A stretch of DNA of 64,000 bases from Pseudomonas sp. 14P_8.1_Bac3 (GTDB taxonomy: Bacteria; Pseudomonadota; Gammaproteobacteria; Pseudomonadales; Pseudomonadaceae), in NCBI RefSeq assembly GCF_025466085.1, contig NZ_JANLOD010000008.1:1-64000 (forward strand), read 5' to 3'. Under the pieces are notes generated by a model. It made no database searches. It was not told where the DNA came from and worked only from the letters and a program-made list of their open reading frames with translations. Positions 28,249-36,269 of this stretch are shown piece after piece. Each line of letters starts with the position of its first letter. Positions within the stretch are counted from its first letter, which is position 1. The position numbers and the translations under genes are program-made.

Positions 28249-28556
28249 TACGTATCCTGATGATCCTTGAGAACCTGTCCGCTGACAGCGTCCAGTTCGA
28301 GATCCCACTCAATGCCCTGTGGGTCGCGCAGCTCCACCTGATAGATGTACTTGCCGTACTCTTCTTCCAGCTCGGTTTCAGTGATCTTTGAGCCGGGGTG
28401 TTTGGCCAGCGCGGTGGCGTTGAGTTTCTCGAAAGACACAATGGTACCAGCGTCACGCAGCCGCAGGGCTTCGTCGGGGCCCAGGTCGCGGGCGTGGGCC
28501 AGGCTGGCGGTCAGGGTGAGGATCGAGGCGATGAACAGGGCAGTCAGCGTTTGCAT
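28248..28556 (-). CDS. PepSY-domain exported protein
   Basis: 102 residues: signal peptide ending AHA, then RDLGPDEALRLRDAG and a PepSY domain (HPGSKITETELEEEYGKYIYQ ... SGQVLKDHQDT). It is the paralogue of the next gene and the first gene of the PepSY-PepSY-regulator-kinase operon. ATG 28556 has GGAG upstream. The pair may have arisen by tandem duplication; both keep the RDL..DEALRLR N-terminal mature motif. Confidence 0.85.
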   Translation of the reverse strand: MQTLTALFIASILTLTASLAHARDLGPDEALRLRDAGTIVSFEKLNATALAKHPGSKITETELEEEYGKYIYQVELRDPQGIEWDLELDAVSGQVLKDHQDT

Positions 28557-28724
28557 GGGGTGTCTCCGTATTTTTATGTGTTGCATACGAGGAGCACCTT
28601 AGCGATTCGAACTTAACTGAAACTGAATTGCCATCATTGCAGTGAACCACCCGCTCCCACAGGAGATTTGTGACGCTGCCCCGTCTGTTTATAATCCGCC
28701 CGCCTGCCAGACATCGAGACCGGT

Positions 28725-29804
28725 ATGACCGCCATCCACATCAAGTTCCCCTCCCTGACCCTCAAGGCCGGCCCGCGGGCGTTTGCACGCATCCGTGACA
28801 ACGGCCTGAACGCCGCCGACGTCGGCACGCTGCCGGGTGCCGCCGGTGGGCCGAAAGCGTTGGGGATTCAAGGTCTGGACCTGGCGCTGTTCGGTGAGTG
28901 GCTGCCCGCCGCGCCCCGCGAGCGTTCGCTGATCGGCGCCTCGGTGGGTTCCTGGCGCTTCGCCAGCGCCTGCCTGCCGGACGCCGCCGAAGGCCTCCGC
29001 CGCCTCGGCCATCTCTACACCGAGCAGGATTTCGCCAAAGGCGTGACCATGGCGCAGATCAGCCAAAGCTCCCGGCGCATGCTCGACGAACTGCTCGATG
29101 GCCGCGACGCCTCGATCCTCGACAACGCGCATTACCGACTGAACATCATGGTAGTCAAAAGCCACGGCCTGCTCGCCGACGATCATCGCGGGCGTCTCGG
29201 CTTGGGTCTGTCGTCAGTGATCGCCGATAACCTGCGTGGCCGCGCGCGGCTGTCACGGCACTTCGAACGGCTGATCATCCACGACCCGCGCCTGGCGCCG
29301 CCGCTCAATGCGCTGGATGATTTTCCGTCGCGCTTCGTCGCACTGAGCGCCGGCAACCTGCGCCAGGCCCTGCTCGCCTCAGGCTCGATCCCGATGGTGA
29401 TGGAAGGCGTGCGCGATCTGCCGGGCGCCGGTGCCGGGACCTTCCGCGACGGCGGTCTGCTGGATTATCACCTCGACCTGCCCTACAGCGGCGATGACAT
29501 TGTGCTCTACCCGCATTTCACCGACCGGGTCATCCCCGGCTGGTTCGACAAGACCCTGCCCTGGCGCCGCGCCTGCACCACGCGCTTGCAGGATGTCCTG
29601 CTGCTGGCGCCGTCGAAGGAATACCTCGCCCGCCTGCCCTTCGGCAAACTGCCGGACCGAAACGACTTCAAGCGCTTCATGGGCGATGCGCCGAGCCGGC
29701 AGCGATACTGGCGCGCCGCAATGGATGAAAGCCGCCGGCTGGGGGACGAGTTCCTTGAACTGGCCGCCAACGGTCGCCTCGGCGAGCGCTTGCTGACCCT
29801 TTAG
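28725..29804 (+). CDS. Patatin-like phospholipase
   Basis: 359 residues. The nucleophile elbow GASVG (Ser73) and a later DGG motif (FRDGGLLDYHLDLP, near residue 242) give the Ser-Asp dyad of the patatin fold, and a GAAGGPKALG oxyanion-type loop sits near 39. It should hydrolyse acyl esters of lipids; there is no signal peptide. Start ATG 28725. It is the last clearly chromosomal gene before the prophage. Substrate and effector role are unknown. Confidence 0.82.
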   Translation: MTAIHIKFPSLTLKAGPRAFARIRDNGLNAADVGTLPGAAGGPKALGIQGLDLALFGEWLPAAPRERSLIGASVGSWRFASACLPDAAEGLRRLGHLYTEQDFAKGVTMAQISQSSRRMLDELLDGRDASILDNAHYRLNIMVVKSHGLLADDHRGRLGLGLSSVIADNLRGRARLSRHFERLIIHDPRLAPPLNALDDFPSRFVALSAGNLRQALLASGSIPMVMEGVRDLPGAGAGTFRDGGLLDYHLDLPYSGDDIVLYPHFTDRVIPGWFDKTLPWRRACTTRLQDVLLLAPSKEYLARLPFGKLPDRNDFKRFMGDAPSRQRYWRAAMDESRRLGDEFLELAANGRLGERLLTL

Positions 29805-30061
29805 TCAGGACAAGCTGTTAAACTCGCCGCCTGCCCACATCGCCGCGGCGATCGCCACCTGACAGAGCTGAAAACACCTGTGGAAATCTTCAAAGATTCC
29901 ACGGTAGATTCCCGCCGAAAACCCCACCGTATCTCAAACCCTCTAAAATCCCCGTATACAGCAGCGTTCCAGTATCACCGCGTACCGTGCCGAACCTTCA
30001 CAGCGCCTGCGACTTAGTACATCATCCAGTACATTGAGAACAAAAATCAGAGGATGTACTA
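29805..30061. other. Prophage left boundary region (candidate attL)
   Basis: About 257 bp between the patatin gene and the integrase. It contains a dyad at 29,880-29,902 (GTGGAAATCTT, CA, AAGATTCCAC) and, next to the integrase, three copies of AGTACAT. No tRNA 3' end is visible, so the usual tRNA target of P4-type integrases is not supported here. The exact att core cannot be set without the right junction, which is outside the window. A short open frame begins with GTG 29880 and may be the interrupted start of a host gene, but this is uncertain. Confidence 0.45.
30016..30060. repeat. AGTACAT repeats before the integrase
   Basis: AGTACATC at 30,016-30,023, AGTACATT at 30,028-30,035 and the inverse GATGTACT at 30,053-30,060, directly before the integrase GTG start. 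They are likely integrase arm-binding sites or an operator. Confidence 0.55.
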
Positions 30062-31240
30062 GTGGCGATCTCGGACACCGCAGCCAGGCAGGCAAAGCCA
30101 AAGGGCAAGGCTTACACGCTTCCAGACTCACTTGGGCTTTCCCTCTACATAGCGACAAGCGGCATTAAGAGTTGGCATTTTCGTTTTACTTGGTTAGGGA
30201 AGCAGGCGCGTATTTCGTTCGGGACATACCCGGACACCGGCCTAAAGGAAGCGCGCGCTCGTAGAGACGCGGCAAGGGAGGACATCGCAACAGGGATAGA
30301 CCCGCGCAATTCAAGAAGGGAAAAGAAGGCCGAGATGATCGAGGCCGGAGGGCGAACCTTCCGTCGTGTGTATGACGAGTGGCTGGCATTCAGAAAGGGG
30401 AGTATCTCGCCCGGGACATACCGGATCATCAGCAACCTGATGGAACTGGACGTGTTGCCAGCGTTCGGCACAAGGCAGATTGACTCCATCAAGCGCGCTG
30501 ACGTGATCACCTTGATCCGGCGCATTGAGAAACGCGGATCGGTCGCCACAGCCGTCAAAGCCCGGCAACGGACCGGACAAGTGTTCAGCTACGCCATCGC
30601 CATCGGACTGCTCGACGTCAACCCGACCGCCGAGATGCACGCCGTTACGGAAAAGATGGGGCAGCACAAGCCGCACCCGTTCTTACCCTTCAGCGAGATG
30701 CCCAAGACCATGGCCGCCATCCAGGCGTGCTCATCAGGCATACAGTTACGTGCGGCTCTGATGCTGATGATCTACACCGCTTCGCGACCAGGTGAAGTCA
30801 GGCATGCTGAGTGGTCGGAGATCGATCTTGATGCCGCAACGTGGACCACGCCGGCCGCTAAGATGAAAATGCGCAGGGACCATTCAGTTCCTCTGTCGCG
30901 CCAAGCTGTGGACCTGCTCAAAAGTATGCTGCCCATCACGGGGCACTTGCGCTACGTCTTTACTAATCGCAGCGACTCAACATCGCCGATCGGCACCAAC
31001 TACGCGAATAACGTAATGGACGCATGCGGACTCACAGGAAAACAGTCACCTCACGGGTTTCGGCACCTATTCTCCACAGAAATGAACGGGCGCGGTCACA
31101 ACCGCGATTGGATCGAACGGCAACTGGCCCACGCCGACAGCAGCTTCATTCGCGACGTCTACAACCACGCCACCTATCTGGAGCAGCGCAGAGAGATGAT
31201 GCAGGAATGGGCCGATCTAGTGACGCCAAAAAACACCTAG
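30062..31240 (+). CDS. int: P4-type tyrosine integrase
   Basis: 392 residues. The N-terminal DUF4102 arm-binding domain (TLPDSLGLSLYIATSG; SWHFRFTWLGKQARISFGTYP), a core-binding domain (about 95-190), and the catalytic domain with R in TASRPGEVRHAEW (about 240), HGFRH (about 332) and the probable nucleophile Tyr in RDVYNHAT (about 367). It should catalyse integration and excision. It starts with GTG at 30062 and its TAG stop overlaps the converging Rz stop (CTAG). Confidence 0.93.
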   Translation: MAISDTAARQAKPKGKAYTLPDSLGLSLYIATSGIKSWHFRFTWLGKQARISFGTYPDTGLKEARARRDAAREDIATGIDPRNSRREKKAEMIEAGGRTFRRVYDEWLAFRKGSISPGTYRIISNLMELDVLPAFGTRQIDSIKRADVITLIRRIEKRGSVATAVKARQRTGQVFSYAIAIGLLDVNPTAEMHAVTEKMGQHKPHPFLPFSEMPKTMAAIQACSSGIQLRAALMLMIYTASRPGEVRHAEWSEIDLDAATWTTPAAKMKMRRDHSVPLSRQAVDLLKSMLPITGHLRYVFTNRSDSTSPIGTNYANNVMDACGLTGKQSPHGFRHLFSTEMNGRGHNRDWIERQLAHADSSFIRDVYNHATYLEQRREMMQEWADLVTPKNT

Positions 31241-31752
31241 TGCCCGAGCCCGTCGAAGGCCTGTTCACAGGTCACTCCGCGTCCGTGGCTTTGATCAGCA
31301 TAGATCGCCAAATCTCCCGCTCTTTCATCAGCGCGCTTGAACACGTCGGCAAACACCATGATGGCACGAGTAGCTGCTGCGCTTGTGGCGGCAGTGCAGG
31401 AATGGCCGCTGGCCTGACTGGCTGCGAGTCGAGCGGCAAGGGCGTCGGCTGTCCCGCGCAGGCTGTCAGCAGAAGCGCGAGCAGTGACAGCATCGGCAGT
31501 GACTTGATCAATGATCTGTTGGCCATTCTGGATCGCCTTGTTGATTGACTGTTGATAGGCCTGCTCCTTTGTGCGCTCGGCGGCCTCGTTTACCTCCCTG
31601 GCTTGTGCGTCCCGCGTATCGCGTGCGCTCCATTGCGACTGCCATGTCGCGCTTGTGACGCTCACGCCGTGGCGGTAGGCCCCATACAGAGCGCCCAGAA
31701 CCAACAGCACCGCAGCTATATAAGGAAGGATCTTCAGCAGGAGTGCGTTCAT
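31237..31752 (-). CDS. Rz-like inner-membrane spanin (DUF2514)
   Basis: 171 residues: one N-terminal membrane helix (KILPYIAAVLLVLGALYGAY), a long alanine- and glutamine-rich coiled coil (about 45-130), then the DUF2514 C-terminal signature IYADQSHGRGVTCEQAFD. It would span the periplasm and pair with an outer-membrane spanin to fuse the membranes in the last lysis step. It overlaps the endolysin stop by ATGA, and another lysis frame (31272-31526) is embedded in it. Confidence 0.88.
   Translation of the reverse strand: MNALLLKILPYIAAVLLVLGALYGAYRHGVSVTSATWQSQWSARDTRDAQAREVNEAAERTKEQAYQQSINKAIQNGQQIIDQVTADAVTARASADSLRGTADALAARLAASQASGHSCTAATSAAATRAIMVFADVFKRADERAGDLAIYADQSHGRGVTCEQAFDGLGH
31272..31526 (-). 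CDS. Embedded Rz1-like outer-membrane spanin lipoprotein
   Basis: 84 residues read in another frame entirely within Rz. It has a signal sequence with lipobox LLLTACAGQ (lipidated Cys about residue 23) followed by a short proline-rich stretch (PTPLPLDSQPVRPAAIPALPP), both hallmarks of Rz1. It would be an outer-membrane lipoprotein partner of the Rz protein. The start ATG 31526 has a weak AAGG upstream. The C terminus is longer than in lambda Rz1, and the last 20 residues may be incidental. Confidence 0.8.
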   Translation of the reverse strand: MANRSLIKSLPMLSLLALLLTACAGQPTPLPLDSQPVRPAAIPALPPQAQQLLVPSWCLPTCSSALMKEREIWRSMLIKATDAE

Positions 31753-32300
31753 GCCAGTACCTTCAGAGCTACGTTATAGAAGGCCAATCGCTCAGCCAGA
31801 CCATTGACCCCACCGTTGATGCGCCGGGTGATCATCTCGAAGGATCCGGAGTCAGCCAAAGCATTCAGATTGCGCGAGTTCCAGAACCACGCCGCAGACT
31901 TACACGCCCACTCCGCCTGTTCGAGGAGTTCAGGCGTGCGCAACAGACGGTCGTCGCCGAAAAGTGCCTTGCTGCATGCCAGATAGTTGTCGTGCCCGGT
32001 AATCTGAATCAGGCCCCTGCCACGGTACTTCTGCCCGTCCCCGTCCGCCTCGGGCGTGTTGCCCAAGCGCTTGGCCAATGGGCCGATGTCGTACTTGCTC
32101 AGGTACTGGTCGCCGCCGAGCTCACGTACATAGCGGAACTGGCCAGACTCATGACCCACTTGGGCAATGAACGCCGCCATACGCAAACGGGTGTTGATCT
32201 GGAAGCGATCCATGGCCAAATTCAGCGCAGACGCAAAAACGCCGGCTTGTTTGCCGGCGTTCGGGAGGATCTGCAGCAACTGCTGAGCGGTGATTGGCAT
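31749..32300 (-). CDS. Endolysin, glycoside hydrolase family 19
   Basis: 183 residues, single GH19 (chitinase-like) domain: catalytic E51 and E60 in AQVGHESGQFRYVRELGG, then KYRGRGLIQITGHDNYLACSKAL and a C-terminal INGGVNGLAERLAFY. It cleaves the glycan strand of peptidoglycan during lysis. No signal peptide, so it needs a holin. It starts 1 base after the preceding gene ends and overlaps Rz by 4 bases. A strong hairpin with T run lies within codons 13-22. Confidence 0.92.
   Translation of the reverse strand: MPITAQQLLQILPNAGKQAGVFASALNLAMDRFQINTRLRMAAFIAQVGHESGQFRYVRELGGDQYLSKYDIGPLAKRLGNTPEADGDGQKYRGRGLIQITGHDNYLACSKALFGDDRLLRTPELLEQAEWACKSAAWFWNSRNLNALADSGSFEMITRRINGGVNGLAERLAFYNVALKVLA
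32235..32261 (-). terminator. Intragenic terminator-like hairpin in endolysin gene
   Basis: Read leftwards: 9-bp perfect stem AACGCCGGC / GCCGGCGTT with a 6-base loop, followed by TTTTTG. It is inside the endolysin frame. Confidence 0.55.
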
Positions 32301-32301
32301 G

Positions 32302-32883
32302 TCAGATCGCCTTGTAGAAATTGATTTTGGTGGTCATGCCCTTGGGCTCTTCGGTCGTTCCCGCATGGCTTGGCTTGACCTTGAAGCCGAAGCGCACAAC
32401 GAAAGCGTGTTCCGCGCTCCACTGGTGAACCCAATAGAAGCCGTACCAGTGCTTTCCGCCGTTCTCGACGTTGACGAACTGCCAACCGGCTTGGCCCGGG
32501 CTGTCCTCGACGGTGTAGTCGCCGCGGTAAGTGATCGTGCTGCCCTTGATCGGCGCCTGCCACAACTTGACGAAGCGCATGTTGTTGACCGGGTTGCGCA
32601 CGGCAGCCCACCACCACATCGCCTTGAACGAGTCGACCGGCCAGCCGAAGGGCGTATTGGCCGCCCACCAGCCGCGCTTGTCGCCTAGCAGGCCGTCGTA
32701 GTCGTTGCCGAACAGCCATACCCAATTTGGCAGGTTGACTATCGGGCGCCCATCGCTGCCACTGACGCCAGGCACGCGGAACGGGATCGCCGCAGCCACC
32801 ACAAACAACCCCAGCAGATCAAGAATCAGGTTCGACACCAGCAGGAAGACCCACTGGACGAGCGCCTTGCAGATGTCGAGCAT
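32302..32883 (-). CDS. Phage protein of unknown function, membrane-anchored
   Basis: 193 residues: one N-terminal hydrophobic helix (QWVFLLVSNLILDLLGLFVVAAA), then a tryptophan-rich body (WVWLFGNDYDG, RGWWAANTPFG, AMWWWAAVRNP) and a beta-rich C-terminal half. ATG 32883 follows GGAGAAAATC. It lies directly before the endolysin and may help lysis, but it is not a typical holin. I do not recognise a named family. Confidence 0.65.
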   Translation of the reverse strand: MLDICKALVQWVFLLVSNLILDLLGLFVVAAAIPFRVPGVSGSDGRPIVNLPNWVWLFGNDYDGLLGDKRGWWAANTPFGWPVDSFKAMWWWAAVRNPVNNMRFVKLWQAPIKGSTITYRGDYTVEDSPGQAGWQFVNVENGGKHWYGFYWVHQWSAEHAFVVRFGFKVKPSHAGTTEEPKGMTTKINFYKAI

Positions 32884-33047
32884 GATTTTCTCCGGGCGTG
32901 ATAAATTCGCATTACGCGGATAGCGAGGCGCGAATGTTGGTTCGTATTTAGGAAGGAAGAGCAAACGTCAATCAGGTATCATACGTTTTATTGCCAGCCA
33001 CATAAGACCAGCGTCATAAATAACCCTGGCTGAACAAGGATGTGAAT

Positions 33048-34130
33048 ATGCATCGAATCCACTCTATCGATTACCTGCGCGGATTAATGGCGCTTTCCGT
33101 TTTGCTTTATCATTTTATGAGTTGGACTATTGGTGTTCCCGACCCTTCTTCTGTAATTGGGAGACTTGGTATATATGGGGTGTCGACATTTTACATCGTT
33201 AGCGGGATGTCGCTTTTTATCGCATACAAAAGTTCAACATGGGGCGTTATCGACATTTTTTACTTTGTGGCAAAGCGCTACCTTCGACTTATCCCAGCCT
33301 TCTGGGTAGCCTGTACGCTGTTGATTTGGATGGTATCTGTTATGTCTCCATCCTTCGAGATCACTGATGACAAAATCATCTCGAACTTCACTCTAAGTTT
33401 CGGATTCACCAAGCCTGGAGACTATTTAACTACAGGCGGATGGTCAATCGGAAATGAGATGGTTTTTTATGCATTTTTCCCATTAGTCATGATGTTACCA
33501 AGGTTCAGACCGACACTAATGATCATATCTTTATTGTTGAGCTTTTCTATCTATTGGTATTTCGCATTTATCAAGTTAACCCCATCGTTAGATTTTGGTG
33601 ATCAGTGGTATACGTACATTGATCCGATGAATCAGGCATTTCTGTTTTTCGCGGGGGTGGCAATCGCATGGGTGAGCACAACCCATAAACTAATGGGTAA
33701 CAGATCTAATACACTAATACTTTTTGCATCAATAGCGGTCTTCTGTTTTTACCCAGCATCGGGAAACCAAATAAATATTATTTATGGCTGGACTCGGCTA
33801 GCGTTCACCGCCGCGTGTGCAGCGTGTTGTTTTGCAGTGCTGAACACTGAATTTAAAATAAACGAGTTTTCCAAAAAAATCTTATATACAGCTGGAGTTC
33901 TGTCTTATTCTCTGTATATGTTCCATGGCATTTTTGCGGACTTCTCACTTCAAGTAATTGCGCCGCGCCTTGGAATAACAACACAAAGCAAACAGTTAGC
34001 CTTGCTGCTCTTGGTTACACTTCCTGCGCTTATTTTGTTTACATACTTTTTCTTCAAGTTTGTCGAGGCGCCGGTTATGAGTCTTGGCAGGCACTTGAAA
34101 TCTGGAAAATACCCCGCGCCCGCCACATAA
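33048..34130 (+). CDS. O-acyltransferase, AT-rich moron
   Basis: 360 residues of the acyltransferase-3 family: early signature SIDYLRGLMALSVLLYHFM with the active-site histidine, then about ten membrane helices (YGVSTFYIVSGMSLFIAY; NEMVFYAFFPLVMM). Such membrane enzymes add acetyl groups to LPS O-antigen, capsule or other glycans. The gene runs opposite to all its prophage neighbours and is much richer in A and T, typical of a lysogenic-conversion moron. ATG 33048 follows AGGATG; GTG 33042 is an alternative. Confidence 0.9.
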   Translation: MHRIHSIDYLRGLMALSVLLYHFMSWTIGVPDPSSVIGRLGIYGVSTFYIVSGMSLFIAYKSSTWGVIDIFYFVAKRYLRLIPAFWVACTLLIWMVSVMSPSFEITDDKIISNFTLSFGFTKPGDYLTTGGWSIGNEMVFYAFFPLVMMLPRFRPTLMIISLLLSFSIYWYFAFIKLTPSLDFGDQWYTYIDPMNQAFLFFAGVAIAWVSTTHKLMGNRSNTLILFASIAVFCFYPASGNQINIIYGWTRLAFTAACAACCFAVLNTEFKINEFSKKILYTAGVLSYSLYMFHGIFADFSLQVIAPRLGITTQSKQLALLLLVTLPALILFTYFFFKFVEAPVMSLGRHLKSGKYPAPAT

Positions 34131-34155
34131 ATTACGCCATCCTTGGCCACATAGG

Positions 34156-34446
34156 TCACGCAGGGAGTGGGTATCTGGCCTTGATTGCGGACACTGCCAA
34201 TATCCATTCTGCGTAGTCTGGTTCCAGGCCTGCAGCCTGGGCATCATAATCGGCTTCGTTTTTTATCGGGTCCGATTCGAGAGAATATGCTGCCCTGCGC
34301 CTGGCTTGTACCTCACCTTTAGTTTGTACGGTTGCAAAATCTGGCGGTTCTTTCGAAAAAACCTCGTTATCACTAACTCCACTTTCATTTTCAACGCATC
34401 GGAAACCAAGCTTGTCCTTTCTTACGGCATATCCTGGCGCACTCAT
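34156..34446 (-). CDS. Small protein after the tail fibre (possible fibre chaperone)
   Basis: 96 residues. Position right after the tail fibre (4-base ATGA overlap) and the end EWILAVSAIKARYPLPA, with a W and a KARYPL motif, recall tail-fibre assembly proteins, but similarity is weak. ATG 34446 has GGAGG upstream. No other domain is seen. Confidence 0.6.
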   Translation of the reverse strand: MSAPGYAVRKDKLGFRCVENESGVSDNEVFSKEPPDFATVQTKGEVQARRRAAYSLESDPIKNEADYDAQAAGLEPDYAEWILAVSAIKARYPLPA

Positions 34447-36215
34447 ATAGTGTCCTCCCATCCTGCGCAACTTGCGGTACAGCTAGCCGCCGCTACGTTG
34501 CCAGCGTAATAAATTGCCGGTGTTTCGAACATGATGTCAGCAAGCAACACCACGTTCCCACCCGAAGAACTTGATGTAACTGCCGGAGAACCAGCGCCAA
34601 CGGAAACATTTGAGTTTGGCGAAATCTGTATGGTTCCACTAAGTACAAACATAGAAACAGTGATGCTCGCTGCTGTCGGGGGTACGGGGAGAGCTACACT
34701 GTTAACAATTACAGCCGTAACACCGATCGTCCCCTGAACGCCGGCGGCCACGACAGGCAATATAGTGGTGTTCGACCCCGGCGCCACCTTGTACCGCGCG
34801 CGGCGGCCGTACTGAATGATGCTGAACGGGAACTTGCTACCGGTGTTGTCCGTGCGCACTGCGCCAACCCTGGCTTTATGCGTGTAGCCAGAAGGAAGCG
34901 TAGGAGCAGTTGACGACAGCGAGAGCAGCCCTGCCGTTGTAGTGCCGTTCCAGATGACCCAGACGTAGTACCACGTCAGTACGGTCTGAGAGCTGCCCGC
35001 GCCGACGTCAAGGCCGTTTGCGCCGGCATTGGCGAAGCTTGGGGCAATGCTGATGCCGCGCAGCGTTTGATATTGGTTCGAGCTGTTCTCGACCACCAGC
35101 TCGTCGGCAGAGACGGTGACTACGGCGCTGAGACCTGTGGTAGACAGCACCAAGTTCTTGAAGAGACCCTGCAGAGTCGGCCCGGCCGCCACCAAGGTTT
35201 GGGCCTGGCCAAGCGGTACGGCGTGCTGGCTTTTCGTGGCAGTTGCCACTTGAGCGCCACCGCCAGTGGCATCAGTCAACACCCAGGAGCCGGCGCCGAC
35301 CGAGCTATTCCACTGCAGCCATGCATCGCCAGTCGCAACCATCTCCCCGCCTTGAAGCGCAGCATGAGCAGCGCCGACAATCGGAGCGGCGGCAATTACG
35401 CCAGGGGCCGGCGTGAAGGTGCTGGCCGCAGTGTTGGCGTTTGCGACCTTGATGCAAACACGCATCTTGTCAGTGAGCGAGGTGATAGCCGGCGTGAAGT
35501 TGGCGGCGTAGGTGTTGGCGGTGCCAATGTCATTGGCGTTCAGCGTCTGACCGGACTGCATCGACTGCAGCAGGCCCGCGGGCAGCAGCGGTGCGCCACT
35601 GTACTGGGCGATGTTGCCCGCAGTGATGGTCGTTTGGCCAAAGGCCACAGTCACGACATAGAGGCCAATGTAGCCAGCGTCAGGAGCCGGGGTAACTTGG
35701 CTGCCAGTGACGGCCGAGGCACCAGCCTTCACTGCCACAACTGCTGCGCCCTTCCGGTTGGTGTTCTGCGTCAGGCCATTGTTACCCATACCGCTATAAG
35801 GCATGGCAGGGTTGGCGCTGTTGTAATACGGCAAGAGCACTGGCGTGGAGTCGGTGTCCTGATAGGTCACTTGCACCAGATAGTTGATGGATTGGCCAGT
35901 GGTGCCCGGGGCTGGGCAGCTCAGCGTCACGCCATCGAGCAGGATACCCTGCTTCATGATCGAGTGTGTGGTGTCCGCGGGGAGCGTAGAGAACGCCAGT
36001 GCGTCAATGCTGGTCAGGCTGTAAATCTCGCCAGGAGCACAAATCACTTGCAGCGAAGCCGGACCAGTGGGCGTAACGGCGAACCCGTTGGCCATGGTGC
36101 TGGTGCCGAGAACTGCCGCGGAAAGTTTTGCCACACCGATCATGGCGTCTTTTGCCATCTGGAGCAGGCTGGTTTCCGGCAGAATCTGGCCCGGGTAAAC
36201 GATCTGTCTGTCCAT
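34443..36215 (-). CDS. Tail fibre protein
   Basis: 590 residues of repetitive, alanine-, glycine-, threonine- and serine-rich sequence, typical of a fibrous trimer. N-terminal MDRQIVYPGQILPETSLLQM should attach to the baseplate; a C-terminal region from about 560 has two CXXXC-like cysteines (ASCTASCAGW). It sits after the baseplate genes, and is the probable receptor-binding protein. ATG 36215 has GGGGA upstream; an in-frame start at 36251 overlaps a terminator hairpin and is unlikely. Confidence 0.82.
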   Translation of the reverse strand: MDRQIVYPGQILPETSLLQMAKDAMIGVAKLSAAVLGTSTMANGFAVTPTGPASLQVICAPGEIYSLTSIDALAFSTLPADTTHSIMKQGILLDGVTLSCPAPGTTGQSINYLVQVTYQDTDSTPVLLPYYNSANPAMPYSGMGNNGLTQNTNRKGAAVVAVKAGASAVTGSQVTPAPDAGYIGLYVVTVAFGQTTITAGNIAQYSGAPLLPAGLLQSMQSGQTLNANDIGTANTYAANFTPAITSLTDKMRVCIKVANANTAASTFTPAPGVIAAAPIVGAAHAALQGGEMVATGDAWLQWNSSVGAGSWVLTDATGGGAQVATATKSQHAVPLGQAQTLVAAGPTLQGLFKNLVLSTTGLSAVVTVSADELVVENSSNQYQTLRGISIAPSFANAGANGLDVGAGSSQTVLTWYYVWVIWNGTTTAGLLSLSSTAPTLPSGYTHKARVGAVRTDNTGSKFPFSIIQYGRRARYKVAPGSNTTILPVVAAGVQGTIGVTAVIVNSVALPVPPTAASITVSMFVLSGTIQISPNSNVSVGAGSPAVTSSSSGGNVVLLADIMFETPAIYYAGNVAAASCTASCAGWEDTI

Positions 36216-36224
36216 GGAATCCCC

Positions 36225-36249
36225 AATAAAAAGCCCGCTCAAGGCGGGC
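36225..36249 (-). terminator. Intrinsic terminator before the tail fibre
   Basis: Leftward: GCCCGC / GCGGGC stem with 5-base loop, then TTTTTATT. It lies between the baseplate gene and the fibre gene. Confidence 0.85.
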
Positions 36250-36269
36250 ATAGAGTTGAATGAGTGAAA

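Noticed and set aside
29879..30018. Short open frame from GTG 29880 as a host gene start
   Set aside because: It has no clear SD or known motif. It may be an interrupted gene but cannot be supported without the right junction.
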